Of a stretch of DNA of 64,000 bases, positions 7,911 to 17,135 are shown piece after piece. The position numbers were made by a program, and so were the translations under genes. A model generated the notes under the pieces. That model searched no databases, was not told the origin of the DNA, and worked only from the letters and a program-made list of their open reading frames with translations. Every line of letters starts with the position of its first letter. Positions within the stretch are counted from its first letter, which is position 1. Source of the stretch: Fervidobacterium changbaicum (GTDB lineage Bacteria; Thermotogota; Thermotogae; Thermotogales; Fervidobacteriaceae); NCBI RefSeq assembly GCF_004117075.1, contig NZ_CP026721.1, positions 1,240,001-1,304,000 on the forward strand, in the 5' to 3' direction.

Positions 7911-9515
7911 ATGAAAATGGTTTTAGAAATGAGAAGTATCTCTAAGTTTTACTACGGTAACCAGGTTTTAAAGAACGTTTCTATCTCAGTCGGTGAGGGC
8001 GAAATATTGGGATTAGTTGGTGAGAACGGTGCTGGTAAATCAACACTCATGAATATCCTTTTCGGGATGCCTGTGATACATTCCACAGGAGGCTTTGAAG
8101 GAGAGATTATTTTCGATGGACAAAAAGTTGATATAGACTCTCCTTCTAAAGCGATGTCGCTTGGAATAGGGATGGTACATCAGGAATTTATGTTACTTCC
8201 CGGATTCACAGTGACGGAGAACATAAAGCTCAACAGAGAGATTACCAGACCAAACATACTCAGTAAATTACTACGAAAAAATGGAAAAAGACTCGAAACT
8301 TTAGATATACCTGCTATGCGTAAAGATGCAAGGCAGGCACTTGATACTATTAAAATGTACTCAATTGACGAAATGGAATATGTGGCATCCCTTCCGGTTG
8401 CACACAAGCAATTTGTTGAGATAGCTCGTGAAATCGACAAAAAGACGTTGAAGCTTCTTGTTCTTGACGAACCTACTGCCGTTTTGACGGAATCAGAGGC
8501 GGAGAACCTACTGAATATTATCAGATTGCTTTCTGAAAAGGGCATTTCTATCATATTTATTTCACACCGTCTCCATGAAATTTTAGAGGTTGCTCATAGG
8601 ATAGTTATCCTACGAGATGGACAGGTTGTTGCTGAAGGGAACAAAGAAGAGTTCACCGTCTACGAAATTGCGGAAAAAATGGTTGGTAGAAAAATAGAGA
8701 ATGTGGAGCTCCCACCGAGGAAAAAGGAAATGGATGAGAACAATATTATAATGTCGATAAGGCACTTGAAAGTTCATATGCCCGGAGAGGAAGTGAAAGA
8801 CTTTTCAATTGATATCAAAGAAGGAGAAATTCTTGGTATTGGAGGACTTGCAGGGCAAGGAAAACTTGGCATTGCAAACGGTATCTTTGGACTTTACCCT
8901 GCCGAAGGTGATGTAACCTTCATGGGACGAGCGTACCAATTGAACTCTCCAATGTACGCTTTGAAAAGTGGTATAGTTTATGTCTCTGAGGACCGAAGAG
9001 GGGTTGGATTGCTTCTTGATGAATCTGTCGAGATGAACATAGTCGCCACCGCTATCACCGCATTTGGAATGTTCACAAAGAAGTTCCTGGGTTTAACCAT
9101 ATACGACAGAAAAGCTATCAGAGAGCATGCCGAGAAGTTAATAAGGGAATTGGATATACGATGCAAAGGACCCACGCAACCAGTAAGAAGGCTCAGTGGT
9201 GGTAATCAGCAAAAGGTATGTCTTGCACGTGCGTTTACACTCAATCCGAAACTTCTGTTTGTCTCAGAACCGACACGTGGAATAGATGTTGGTGCGAAGA
9301 AGCTTGTTCTTGATTATTTGGTGAAACTCAACAGAGAGCACGGTATTACCATTGTACTTACCTCAAGTGAGTTGGCAGAGCTGAAATCCATATGTGACAG
9401 AATAGCTATCGTTGCTGAAGGTAAGCTCGCTGCAGTGCTACCACCAACAGCGCCAGATGTTGAATTCGGCTTGGCTATGGCTGGCGAGCTAAAGGAGGTA
9501 AAGGCAAATGGGTGA
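7911..9515 (+). CDS. Duplicated ABC ATPase, sugar/nucleoside importer type
   Basis: 534 residues with two fused nucleotide-binding domains. The first has a full Walker A (GENGAGKST) and Walker B (LLVLDEPTAVLT) but a non-canonical signature region (PVAHKQFVEIARE). The second has a degenerate Walker A (GLAGQGK) and a good signature (LSGGNQQK). This asymmetry is characteristic of RbsA/nucleoside-type ATPases. It powers the importer formed with the next two genes. ATG 7911 fits the AGGGGG site; earlier in-frame TTG 7893 and ATG 7905 are less well spaced. Confidence 0.9.
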   Translation: MKMVLEMRSISKFYYGNQVLKNVSISVGEGEILGLVGENGAGKSTLMNILFGMPVIHSTGGFEGEIIFDGQKVDIDSPSKAMSLGIGMVHQEFMLLPGFTVTENIKLNREITRPNILSKLLRKNGKRLETLDIPAMRKDARQALDTIKMYSIDEMEYVASLPVAHKQFVEIAREIDKKTLKLLVLDEPTAVLTESEAENLLNIIRLLSEKGISIIFISHRLHEILEVAHRIVILRDGQVVAEGNKEEFTVYEIAEKMVGRKIENVELPPRKKEMDENNIIMSIRHLKVHMPGEEVKDFSIDIKEGEILGIGGLAGQGKLGIANGIFGLYPAEGDVTFMGRAYQLNSPMYALKSGIVYVSEDRRGVGLLLDESVEMNIVATAITAFGMFTKKFLGLTIYDRKAIREHAEKLIRELDIRCKGPTQPVRRLSGGNQQKVCLARAFTLNPKLLFVSEPTRGIDVGAKKLVLDYLVKLNREHGITIVLTSSELAELKSICDRIAIVAEGKLAAVLPPTAPDVEFGLAMAGELKEVKANG

Positions 9516-10572
9516 GGCTATGGGTATTAAGAACTTTCTGACACAGATTTTCAAGAAGGTTGATATTCCTATACTGGTCATAATTCTTTTCTTACTATCC
9601 TTGTTTGTTTTGGCTGCGTTTACTTCGGTTTCTATAACTGGTTTGATAAATGATTCCTTGGTAAGAATTGGTATGAACGGTGTTTTGGTCCTCGCTATGC
9701 TTCCGACAATTAGGGCCGGCATAGGTCCAAATTTTGGTTTACCTGTCGGTATCATTGGCGGCTTATTGGGGATGCTTATCGTTATGGAGAATCACATAAC
9801 AGGCCCGATAGGCTTTTTTGTAGCAGTTGCCATCTCGATAGCTTTCAATTTGGTTCTTGGATGGATATATGCTTGGTTGCTTGATAAGGTGCGCGGACAA
9901 GAGATGATGGTTGAAACGTACGTTGGTTATTCAATCGTCGCATTTATGTCCATCATGTGGTTGGTGCTCCCGTTTAAAAATCCTGAGATGGTATGGGCCA
10001 TCGGTGGTGTTGGACTGAGGTATACGTTAACGTTACAAGGGTATTTTGATAAGGTTCTGAATAACTTTCTAAGGTTCAAAATTATCGGAGACCTCTACTT
10101 CCCAACAGGTTTGATTCTGTTCTTTGCTTTTATGTGTTTCATCATATATCTATTCTTCAAAACAAAAGCTGGCTTATCTATCGATTTAGTTGGACAGAAT
10201 GAAATGTACGCAGTCAGTTCTGGTGTTAAACCAAGAGCTGCACGAAGGAATGCAGTGATTTTATCAACAGTTTTAGCAGGCATAGGAATTGTTGTTTATG
10301 CCCAAAGTTACGGTTTTGTTCAACTTTATCAAGCACCGCTCTTCATGACATTTCCTGCCGTTGCTTCTATTTTGATAGGTGGAGCGTCGATAAGGAGAGC
10401 TACGATAACAAACGTAGTAATGGGAACGATAATTTTCCAAACTCTTCTGACAGTCGCGTTGCCAGTGCTGAGCCAAGTAACACGCGGTGATATCACCGAA
10501 GTTATGAGGCTTATCGTAAGTAATGGTATGATACTTTACGCACTGACACGCGCTCCAAAGGAGGCAAATTGA
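9508..10572 (+). CDS. ABC importer permease 1 (RbsC/BmpC type)
   Basis: 354 residues with about eight to ten membrane helices. It belongs to the branched-chain amino acid/ribose-type permease superfamily, with the family-like motif RVGMNGVLVLAM in helix 2 position and a Gly-rich GVKPRAARR cytoplasmic loop that contacts the ATPase. AAAGGAGG precedes the ATG, which overlaps the ATPase stop. It pairs with the second permease as a heterodimer. Confidence 0.85.
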   Translation: MGEAMGIKNFLTQIFKKVDIPILVIILFLLSLFVLAAFTSVSITGLINDSLVRIGMNGVLVLAMLPTIRAGIGPNFGLPVGIIGGLLGMLIVMENHITGPIGFFVAVAISIAFNLVLGWIYAWLLDKVRGQEMMVETYVGYSIVAFMSIMWLVLPFKNPEMVWAIGGVGLRYTLTLQGYFDKVLNNFLRFKIIGDLYFPTGLILFFAFMCFIIYLFFKTKAGLSIDLVGQNEMYAVSSGVKPRAARRNAVILSTVLAGIGIVVYAQSYGFVQLYQAPLFMTFPAVASILIGGASIRRATITNVVMGTIIFQTLLTVALPVLSQVTRGDITEVMRLIVSNGMILYALTRAPKEAN

Positions 10573-10573
10573 T

Positions 10574-11644
10574 ATGGAAAAGAACGTAGTAAGCAGAATA
10601 AAATCAATCCTTTTGGGTAATATAGTACCGATAGCTTTCTTCCTACTAACTTTGGGAGCGGTTATCGCAGCAAAGATTCCACCTTTGTTCTTATTATCCG
10701 AAGTTGTCCGAAGGTTAAGCCGAAATACATTTCTTGTCCTCGCTCTTATCATCCCAGTCATTGCAGGACTTGGTTTGAATTTTGCTATAGTTCTTGGGGC
10801 TATGGCTGCTCAGGCTGCGCTTTTCTTTGTTGTGGATTGGAACGTCACAGGTCTAAAAGGTATTCTACTTGCGATGGTTATAGCAAGTTTGATATCTGTC
10901 TTCCTCGGTTGGCTCGTTGGATTAACACTCAACAGAGCTAAGGGGCGCGAAATGATAACATCCATGATACTTGGCTTTTTTGCCAACGGTGTCTATCAGT
11001 TAATATTCCTGTTCTTTATTGGTTCGCTCATACCTTTTTCGAAAGCAGAAATGCTTTTACCACAAGGTGTTGGTTTGAGGAATACCGTTGATCTGTACGG
11101 AACAGTTGCCGGTGCGTTGAATAATATATACGTTGTGAACATAAAGTTCATAAGCATATTTGTAGTACCTTTGCTATTTGTAGTTGGGCTATGTTTATTC
11201 ATCACATTCCTCCTGAAAACAAAGCTTGGTCAAGACTTTAAAGCGGTTGGTCAAGATATGCACATCGCCAGAACAGCTGGTATCGATGTGGACAAGACAA
11301 GGATCATAGCGGTTATATATTCAACTGTTTTGGCAGCAATAGGGCAGGTCATATATCTCCAAGATATAGGAACGGTGAACACGTACAACAGCCATGAACA
11401 AATAGGCCTGTTCTCAATAGCAGCCTTGCTAGTTGGTGGCGCCTCTGTTCGGAAGGCTTCTATATGGAACGCAATAATTGGTGTTTTGCTCTTCCATACG
11501 CTTTTCGTGGTGGCACCAAGTGCAGGTAACAGATTGTTTGGACAACCACAGATAGGTGAATTTTTCCGAGAATTCATAGCTTATGCGGTCATTGCATTTG
11601 CACTCGCAATGCATGGTTGGAAAGCAAGAAAGGCAAAGCATTGA
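10574..11644 (+). CDS. ABC importer permease 2 (RbsC/BmpC type)
   Basis: 356 residues, similar length and topology to its neighbour, with the same arrangement LGLNFAIVLGAMAAQAA near helix 2 and the coupling loop GIDVDKTRIIAVI. Starts one base after the previous stop with AAAGGAGG upstream. Two distinct permeases plus a double ATPase are typical of nucleoside and BMP-family importers, so a nucleoside-like ligand is possible but unproven. Confidence 0.85.
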   Translation: MEKNVVSRIKSILLGNIVPIAFFLLTLGAVIAAKIPPLFLLSEVVRRLSRNTFLVLALIIPVIAGLGLNFAIVLGAMAAQAALFFVVDWNVTGLKGILLAMVIASLISVFLGWLVGLTLNRAKGREMITSMILGFFANGVYQLIFLFFIGSLIPFSKAEMLLPQGVGLRNTVDLYGTVAGALNNIYVVNIKFISIFVVPLLFVVGLCLFITFLLKTKLGQDFKAVGQDMHIARTAGIDVDKTRIIAVIYSTVLAAIGQVIYLQDIGTVNTYNSHEQIGLFSIAALLVGGASVRKASIWNAIIGVLLFHTLFVVAPSAGNRLFGQPQIGEFFREFIAYAVIAFALAMHGWKARKAKH

Positions 11645-11660
11645 AGCAGGCGGAATAATT

Positions 11661-11686
11661 AAAGGGGGACTCTTCCCCCTTTTTAT
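11661..11686. terminator. Bidirectional terminator between convergent genes
   Basis: AAAGGGGGA (11661-11669), loop CTCT, TCCCCCTTT (11674-11682), then TTATTTT on the plus strand and A-rich sequence on the left, which gives a U-tract on the minus strand. It closes the importer operon and the convergent gene ending at 11683. Confidence 0.88.
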
Positions 11687-12147
11687 TTTCTGTACCAGTA
11701 CGCTATCATTACATTTCCAGAAGGATTTTGTAGAGCCGTTATTGCAAAGAAAACATCTGTGCCTGACAGAATAATCAAGTGCGAGATAGAAGAACTTTTT
11801 GCAAGGTCGAATCTGTACCTATTTTTTCCAATTTTCTTTACCGTAACGTTTTCAGCCTTAAAGGTTAATCCTGAAGTTAACTCAAGTTCGACTTCTATAC
11901 CTCTCTTACCCTTTGGATACTTTACCACAATATCATGCGGATGTTTTTTAGGTTTTGGTAATTTTATTTCTTTTCCTTCGGATATCTCGTAATTCACAGA
12001 AACACCAAGAGAAAAATTTAAACCAAAGTTTTGAGTTAGATAAAGCGATAGCTGCAATGATACATTTGGTTCTTTTGAGTCTTTTGGACCTGCAAAAAGC
12101 AGAGAAAATAATAATACACATACAAGTAAGACGTATACTCTTTTCAT
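11683..12147 (-). CDS. Small exported protein, unknown
   Basis: 154 residues. Clear signal peptide (MKRVYVLLVCVLLFSLLFAG) followed by a beta-rich, lysine-rich mature part with alternating hydrophobic residues (VSLQLSLYL, FGLNFSLGVSVNY), which looks like a small beta-barrel or beta-sandwich envelope protein. ATG at 12147 is chosen because GGAGGT lies just upstream and because translation from there starts with the signal peptide; the frame is open further upstream. I do not recognise a family. Confidence 0.7.
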   Translation of the reverse strand: MKRVYVLLVCVLLFSLLFAGPKDSKEPNVSLQLSLYLTQNFGLNFSLGVSVNYEISEGKEIKLPKPKKHPHDIVVKYPKGKRGIEVELELTSGLTFKAENVTVKKIGKNRYRFDLAKSSSISHLIILSGTDVFFAITALQNPSGNVMIAYWYRK

Positions 12148-12199
12148 TTCGACACACCTCCTACACAAACGAAGTAAAACCATGTTTTCACTTTTTAAA

Positions 12200-12228
12200 A
12201 TTATAGCACACAAAGTGTCTTATTTGAA
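12200..12228 (-). promoter_or_regulatory. Promoter of the small exported-protein gene
   Basis: On the minus strand TTCAAA (12228-12223), 17 bases, then TGC-TATAAT (TATAAT 12205-12200), an extended -10. It is about 50 bases upstream of the ATG at 12147. Confidence 0.65.
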
Positions 12229-12243
12229 AGGAGTTGATTAATC

Positions 12244-13074
12244 ATGGGAAATACTTTCATAACAAGCGATGGCGTTGGAATAAAGTACGAGTATTACATC
12301 ACCAAAGCTTTTGAACATACCAACAAAATTCCATTAGTGTTCCTCAACGGAATCTTTATGCACTACGAATCTTGGAAACTTTTTACGAAAGACATTTCAG
12401 AAAAGATGCCTTTGCTTTTCCACAATTTCCGATGTCAGTGGGATTCTGATTGCGAAGAGACTAAAGAATGCTCGTTTGAAAGACACGTGCAGGATTTGAA
12501 AGAATTACTCGACCATCTCGGGATAAAGAAAGCAAAGTTTGTAGGGACCTCTTATGGTGGAGAGGTTGCAATGCTTTTTGGGGTTTTTTATCCACAATAC
12601 ATTGAATCGATGATGATTATAACCTCAACCGCTCGTACGGACAAAGTTATGGAAAGCAAAGCTATGAGATGGAAAGATGGCGCAAAAACAAGAAATCCGG
12701 AGAGTTTTGTTCACAGCTGGCTTACCGATGTGTACAGCGAAAAGTATATAAATTCCTTCGATAACTTAGTGCAAATCATTTCTTCAAGACTTAATGGCTT
12801 TAACTATCGTGGTGCGGAAAGATTAATTGATGCTTTTCTGAACCTGAATAGCTATGACCTTCTCAACAGGATAAAGGATGTAGAATTTCCGTTAGTCGTT
12901 GTTTCTGCGGAATTTGACAGAATAAAACCAAAGAGTTTTAGCCAAGAAATACACAATAGTTTGAAAAAGGGAGTGCATATAACCATTCCAGACTCAGGTC
13001 ATGCGGTCGTTGTCGAAAAGCCAAAGGAAATTGGATGGCTGATTAGGAACTTTGCCTTTGATTTCTGGAAATAG
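12244..13074 (+). CDS. Alpha/beta hydrolase
   Basis: 276 residues. Nucleophile elbow GTSYGGE near residue 103, acid in SAEFDRIKP near 225, and histidine in DSGHAVV near 256, so the Ser-Asp-His triad is complete. A strand-turn of the form VFLNGIF near residue 31 gives the oxyanion region. Cytoplasmic (no signal). An esterase or lipase-like activity on a small ester is likely; the substrate is unknown. GAAAGGAG precedes ATG. Confidence 0.85.
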   Translation: MGNTFITSDGVGIKYEYYITKAFEHTNKIPLVFLNGIFMHYESWKLFTKDISEKMPLLFHNFRCQWDSDCEETKECSFERHVQDLKELLDHLGIKKAKFVGTSYGGEVAMLFGVFYPQYIESMMIITSTARTDKVMESKAMRWKDGAKTRNPESFVHSWLTDVYSEKYINSFDNLVQIISSRLNGFNYRGAERLIDAFLNLNSYDLLNRIKDVEFPLVVVSAEFDRIKPKSFSQEIHNSLKKGVHITIPDSGHAVVVEKPKEIGWLIRNFAFDFWK

Positions 13075-13118
13075 CCTCCTGGCAAATTAGAGAATGGTAG
13101 CTTTTTGGAGGGGTGGCA

Positions 13119-13793
13119 GTGAAAAACGTGTTTAGCTTGATTTTGTTAGTTTTTTTCCTTCCGAATTTGGTTCTATTTGCGCATGCACCTATTGTTTCAA
13201 ATCTTTCGGGTTCAAACATGGCTGAAGCTATTCCGATAAAGAATATCGATATATCTCAGGTTTTATACAAAGTCTTCAAGGAAGACAACTCTTTTCTCTG
13301 GATGACATTTGAAGGCAAGGGAGGAGACGAGTTATACTTCCAAGTAGGCACTCCTAAAGAGGATAAGTACATACAGCTAAGACCAGCTGTCGTAATAATA
13401 GGTCCGGGGTTTCCAAAAGTTGATGGTTTGCCATTTGAAATTCCAGCGGAAATGGGAGCAGTTGTTTGCAAATCTAAGGAATCACCAACAGCCTTTTATG
13501 AGCCTGTAACCGATACAAATTCGTGGATACATTTAACAAAGAGGATAACTTTGCCGCAGACTGGAAGGTACTATTTGGTGGCGTTTTTTCCACCAGATGG
13601 GAAAGCTGGAAATCTATTTGTTGCTGTTGGTACAAAAGAACGATTCACGATGGAGGATATAATTAACGTTTTCAAAATCCTGCCAGAAATAAGAGCTTTC
13701 TACGGACTTTCAGGTTTGCCAACATGGATGAATGTTGTTTTGGGAATTTCAATATTCGGATTAGTGATTTTGTTGACCTCTATATTCAGGTGA
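13119..13793 (+). CDS. Exported membrane-anchored protein, unknown
   Basis: 224 residues. Signal peptide (residues 1-22, ending LFAHA), a soluble beta-rich domain with several Gly/Pro turns, and a C-terminal membrane helix (WMNVVLGISIFGLVILLTSIF). So a domain held outside the cytoplasmic membrane. GTG 13119 is preferred over GTG 13113 because GGAGGGG at 13107-13113 would otherwise overlap the start. No recognised family. Confidence 0.7.
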   Translation: MKNVFSLILLVFFLPNLVLFAHAPIVSNLSGSNMAEAIPIKNIDISQVLYKVFKEDNSFLWMTFEGKGGDELYFQVGTPKEDKYIQLRPAVVIIGPGFPKVDGLPFEIPAEMGAVVCKSKESPTAFYEPVTDTNSWIHLTKRITLPQTGRYYLVAFFPPDGKAGNLFVAVGTKERFTMEDIINVFKILPEIRAFYGLSGLPTWMNVVLGISIFGLVILLTSIFR

Positions 13794-13806
13794 ATGGAGA
13801 GTTGAT

Positions 13807-14502
13807 TCATTCTAAGAAAAGAGGGCCGTAAAGGTCTTTTACCAGGTCTTTTAATAGCAATTGTATGTCCTCGCCTTTTTTCTTAAACACCTTCTTTAAG
13901 TCAGGATTTATTTCGTTGTTTGGATTTTCCCAAGGTCTGAAACCGCTGTATTTCCTGTATTCACCAGAAATCCAAAGGTACCTGTGCAGATCAAAAACAG
14001 AAGTTTTGAAATCAAGCGAGTTCAAAAGCATGTAGAAATCATGGTAGAAATCGCTGTACGTGGCGTATTTCTTGTTGCCCTTAATTTCTTCATGCACATG
14101 GTATCCAACCATGCGGGCTATAACGGAATTGTAAATTGGGAACTTTTCGCTTAAGAAAGTATGTGCCAAAACTGAAGTGAAGCTGATGTAGTGCTTTTCC
14201 TTCCCTTCGTCACCGTTGTTTTTCAAGACAACAACGGACAATTTGTCTACAAATTCAGGTTCAATAACAATGCCATCTTGTGCGATAAGTTCTGAAATAT
14301 GATGCGCGACATCGTATACTCGAAAGATATTTGTGTTGTAAAGTGAGTTCACAACCGCAACCTTAACAAGTACAGATTGGACGGTAAAGTCTGGGAAAGT
14401 GTTTCTCACCTTCTTTAGTGCTTTTTCAATATTCTGAAGTTCACTGGCTAACTCGTACACCTTAACAGCTGATTCGACCTGTTCTTTAAAAATTTTAATC
14501 AT
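13807..14502 (-). CDS. Unknown cytoplasmic protein
   Basis: 231 residues, mostly helical, no signal or membrane segment. A motif SEKFPIYNSVIARMVGYH near residue 114 resembles the FPIYDS segments seen in several uncharacterised families linked to DNA metabolism, but this is only a pattern impression. It is convergent with the exported-protein gene upstream and separated by a terminator from the PotD-like gene. Confidence 0.65.
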   Translation of the reverse strand: MIKIFKEQVESAVKVYELASELQNIEKALKKVRNTFPDFTVQSVLVKVAVVNSLYNTNIFRVYDVAHHISELIAQDGIVIEPEFVDKLSVVVLKNNGDEGKEKHYISFTSVLAHTFLSEKFPIYNSVIARMVGYHVHEEIKGNKKYATYSDFYHDFYMLLNSLDFKTSVFDLHRYLWISGEYRKYSGFRPWENPNNEINPDLKKVFKKKGEDIQLLLKDLVKDLYGPLFLE

Positions 14503-14591
14503 CCAACCACCTCTGGAGTGTTTCTGGAGTGTTTTCAGATTCTACTACAATTCTACAATAAGCAGTCTCATTTTGTGCTACCGGACTGAGT

Positions 14592-14624
14592 ATAAAAAAC
14601 GGGGCTTTTCACAAGCCCCGTTTT
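14592..14624 (-). terminator. Terminator of the PotD-like gene
   Basis: 12-bp perfect stem AAAACGGGGCTT (14596-14607) / AAGCCCCGTTTT (14613-14624) with a five-base loop. Read on the minus strand it ends in a T-run and lies 17 bases after the potD-like stop. Confidence 0.9.
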
Positions 14625-14640
14625 AATGTTAGCATTTTGT

Positions 14641-15678
14641 TCACTTTATTATCTCTTCCCAAGCTTTGTTGTAGAGATCAATGTATTCTCCTATGTAATC
14701 TATTATTTCGCAATTTTCTAGTTGATTCAGTGTGTAGAGTGGTTCTACTTGTTGATATTTTGCAGCATCTGTTATAGGAGATGGGATCATTAAATAATCG
14801 GAGATTTTTGCAGCAATTTCCGGTCTTAAGATGAAGTCGATAAACTTGTACGCAAGTTCTTTATTCTTGGCATCTTTTAATATAACCATATTATCGATCC
14901 AGAGTGTTCCGCCTTCTTTAGGAACGAAGAATTCGAAATTCTCCCGTTCCTCTTCGGGGATGAGCTGGAAGACGTTTTCTGGATAGCCGTGCACGACCCA
15001 GAATTCGCCATTTACAACACCTTGCGCATACGTAGTTGCATCGAACTTTACGATGTTTTCTTTCCATTTAAGTATCACTTGTTTAGCTTTTTCTATCTCT
15101 TCTGGATTTGTCGTGTTTACAGAATAGCCGAGGTATTTCAACGCTGCTCCGAAGACCTCACGCATATCATCAAGAAGCGTCATCTTGCCTTTTAAATCCG
15201 AACGTTCGTATATGCTCCAGGATTTTTCGTAGTCTTTGAGATATTTCTTATTAACTATTAAGCCAGTAGTTCCCATCATGTAAGGCACGGAATACTCGTG
15301 GTTTGGATCGTACGTTGTTTTCGCTAATACAAGCGGGTCAATGTTCTTGAAGTTTGGGACTTTGTTCAAGTCGAGCTTTTCTAACAGCCCTTCGTTTATC
15401 ATCATCTTCACGTGATCACCAGAAGGAAAGACGATATCGTACCCAGTTCCGCCCGCTTTGATTTTTGCGAACATCTCTTCGTTCGAAGCGTAGGTGTCGT
15501 AGATGATCTTGCAGTTGTACTCCTTTTCAAATTGTTCAATTACTTCTTCTGGAATGTAATCCGCCCAATTGTAAATGCGAAGTGTGGACTGTTTATTACA
15601 CGAGCCCAAGAGAGTAATCAAAAGCAAAAATAACACTCCTACGAGTACTAAATCAAATACACGTTTTAGAGCCTTCAT
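14641..15678 (-). CDS. potD: Spermidine/putrescine-type binding lipoprotein (PotD-like)
   Basis: 345 residues. Lipoprotein signal with lipobox LLGSC, then the opening LRIYNWADYIPEEV that is diagnostic of PotD/PotF. Later GYDIVFPSGD and GTLWIDNMVILKDAKNKE, which hold the polyamine-site residues of the family (Trp and Asp). No ATPase or permease gene is adjacent, so it either works with a transporter elsewhere or is a stand-alone duplicate. The start is ATG 15678 or GTG 15684: the AGGAGG lies 11 or 5 bases upstream respectively. Confidence 0.85.
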   Translation of the reverse strand: MKALKRVFDLVLVGVLFLLLITLLGSCNKQSTLRIYNWADYIPEEVIEQFEKEYNCKIIYDTYASNEEMFAKIKAGGTGYDIVFPSGDHVKMMINEGLLEKLDLNKVPNFKNIDPLVLAKTTYDPNHEYSVPYMMGTTGLIVNKKYLKDYEKSWSIYERSDLKGKMTLLDDMREVFGAALKYLGYSVNTTNPEEIEKAKQVILKWKENIVKFDATTYAQGVVNGEFWVVHGYPENVFQLIPEEERENFEFFVPKEGGTLWIDNMVILKDAKNKELAYKFIDFILRPEIAAKISDYLMIPSPITDAAKYQQVEPLYTLNQLENCEIIDYIGEYIDLYNKAWEEIIK

Positions 15679-15723
15679 CTCCACCTCAACCTCCTTTTTT
15701 CTGTAATAATGCTTCACTTTTCA

Positions 15724-15732
15724 ATTATAACA
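15724..15732 (-). promoter_or_regulatory. Extended -10 of the potD-like gene
   Basis: Minus-strand TGT-TATAAT (TATAAT 15729-15724), about 45 bases before the start codon. No good -35. Confidence 0.5.
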
Positions 15733-15828
15733 CGAAGTACTTTCAAGTATAACTTATCATTCATCCTTCCCGATGATAAAAGAGAGATTTTTCTTGTTTT
15801 TTGGACAACATATGATGAAAAAAGAACT

Positions 15829-15856
15829 TTGTCTTTCCACATATATGTGATAGAAT
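15829..15856 (+). promoter_or_regulatory. Promoter of the cobalamin operon
   Basis: TTGTCT (15829-15834), 16 bases, TGA-TAGAAT (TAGAAT 15851-15856), placed about 28 bases before the riboswitch P1 stem. Confidence 0.6.
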
Positions 15857-15883
15857 AATAAAAATGAAAAATGAATAGATTCA

Positions 15884-16033
15884 GCCTGCATGATGCCGGG
15901 AACTTCGGTGAAAGTCCGAGGCTGCCCAGCAACCGTGAGTGGGGACGAAATTCGCATCTATGCCACTGGCCGTTTGGCTGGGAAGGCGCGAAGAGTAGGA
16001 CGATCCACAAGCCGGGAGACCGATCTTGCAGGT
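15884..16033 (+). ncRNA. Cobalamin riboswitch aptamer
   Basis: Outer stem GCCTGCA (15884-15890) with TGCAGGT (16027-16033). Inside are the hallmark B12 elements: GGTGAAAGTCCGAGGCTGCCC..GCAACCG near 15908, GCCACTG (the B12 box) near 15962, GGGAAGGCGCG near 15979 and AAGCCGGGAGACC near 16010. It binds adenosylcobalamin, and the terminator that follows shows control by attenuation. The gene content downstream agrees. Confidence 0.95.
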
Positions 16034-16039
16034 ATGCAA

Positions 16040-16078
16040 TTCCCAATGACTCGGGTCATTTGGGAAGCTTTTTGTTTA
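16040..16078 (+). terminator. Riboswitch-controlled terminator
   Basis: TTCCCAATGAC (16040-16050), loop TCGG, GTCATTTGGGAA (16055-16066; one bulged base), then GCTTTTTGTTTATT. Expected to form when B12 is bound, stopping transcription 29 bases before cobT. Confidence 0.9.
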
Positions 16079-16106
16079 TTCTTAAGAAAAAAGGGGGACT
16101 TGCGTT

Positions 16107-17135
16107 ATGGATGTTAGTATCAGAGAACAGATTATTTCACGTTTAAACAACCTCACAAAACCTGTTGGAAGTCTTGGTTATTTGGAAGAAATCGCTTTGA
16201 AGATGGGGATTATCCAAAACAAAGTCATTCCGGACCTGCCTAAAGATAAGCGTGTTTACGTCTTTGCTTCGGATCATGGGGTAGTTCAAAACGGCGTTTC
16301 CGCATATCCAAAAGAGGTTACCTATCAGATGGTTCTCAATTTCCTAAACGGTGGTGCGGCGATAAACGTCTTTGGAAGACACGTAGGAGCGGATGTTTAC
16401 GTAGTCGATGCGGGTGTGGATGGAGATTTTGACATCGCTCACCCGAAATTCATAAACGCAAAAGTTGGATACGGCACAGCGGATTTCACAAAAGGACCAG
16501 CAATGACGATAGAACAAGCAAATACTAGCTTGGAACTCGGGCGAAAGATAGCACGAAACGCAATTAAGGAAGGTGCTGATCTGCTTGTGGTAGGTGATAT
16601 GGGGATAGGGAATACTACCACCGCCACCGCAATCGCTGCTGCTTTCGGTTTTTCGATTGATGAAATTCTCGATATTGGCACTCCTCTTGACAGTGAAGGT
16701 TTAGAAAGAAAAAAACAAGCGGTAGTAAGAGCTTTGGAAGTTAATAATCCAAAAAAAGAAGATCCAATCGATATCCTTCACAAAGTCGGAGGATTTTGCA
16801 TGGGTGAGATGGCTGGTTTCATTCTCGAAGCTACAGAGCACAAGATCCCTGTGATTGTGGACGGTTTTCCCACAACGGCAGGCTTGCTAATTGCATGGAA
16901 GATGAACCCAAAAGTGACTGGTTTTGTCTTCGCTGGCCACAAATCGATGGTAAAGGGGCACAAAATATTGCTCGATGAAATGGGACTCAGGCCTATACTC
17001 GACCTTGATATGAGGCTTGGCGAGGGAACTGGGGCCGCACTCTCCATCTTTCTAATCGAGGCTGCTATCAAGATGATAAGAGAGATGGCAACATTTGAGA
17101 GTGCAGGTGTTTCTAAAGGTAGTGATAACATTTGA
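16107..17135 (+). CDS. cobT: Nicotinate-nucleotide:dimethylbenzimidazole phosphoribosyltransferase
   Basis: 342 residues. Makes the alpha-ribazole phosphate of the lower ligand from nicotinate mononucleotide and a base. Typical opening LNNLTKPVGSLG, FASDHGVVQNGVSAYP near 49, the phosphate-binding GDMGIGNTTTATA near 168, and RLGEGTGAA near 312, which contains the catalytic Glu. Full length. First gene after the riboswitch; its end overlaps cobU. Confidence 0.95.
   Translation: MDVSIREQIISRLNNLTKPVGSLGYLEEIALKMGIIQNKVIPDLPKDKRVYVFASDHGVVQNGVSAYPKEVTYQMVLNFLNGGAAINVFGRHVGADVYVVDAGVDGDFDIAHPKFINAKVGYGTADFTKGPAMTIEQANTSLELGRKIARNAIKEGADLLVVGDMGIGNTTTATAIAAAFGFSIDEILDIGTPLDSEGLERKKQAVVRALEVNNPKKEDPIDILHKVGGFCMGEMAGFILEATEHKIPVIVDGFPTTAGLLIAWKMNPKVTGFVFAGHKSMVKGHKILLDEMGLRPILDLDMRLGEGTGAALSIFLIEAAIKMIREMATFESAGVSKGSDNI

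Noticed and set aside
15714-16146. Open frames on both strands across the cobalamin riboswitch
   Set aside because: They run through the structured aptamer and terminator, lack ribosome sites and show no protein-like composition.
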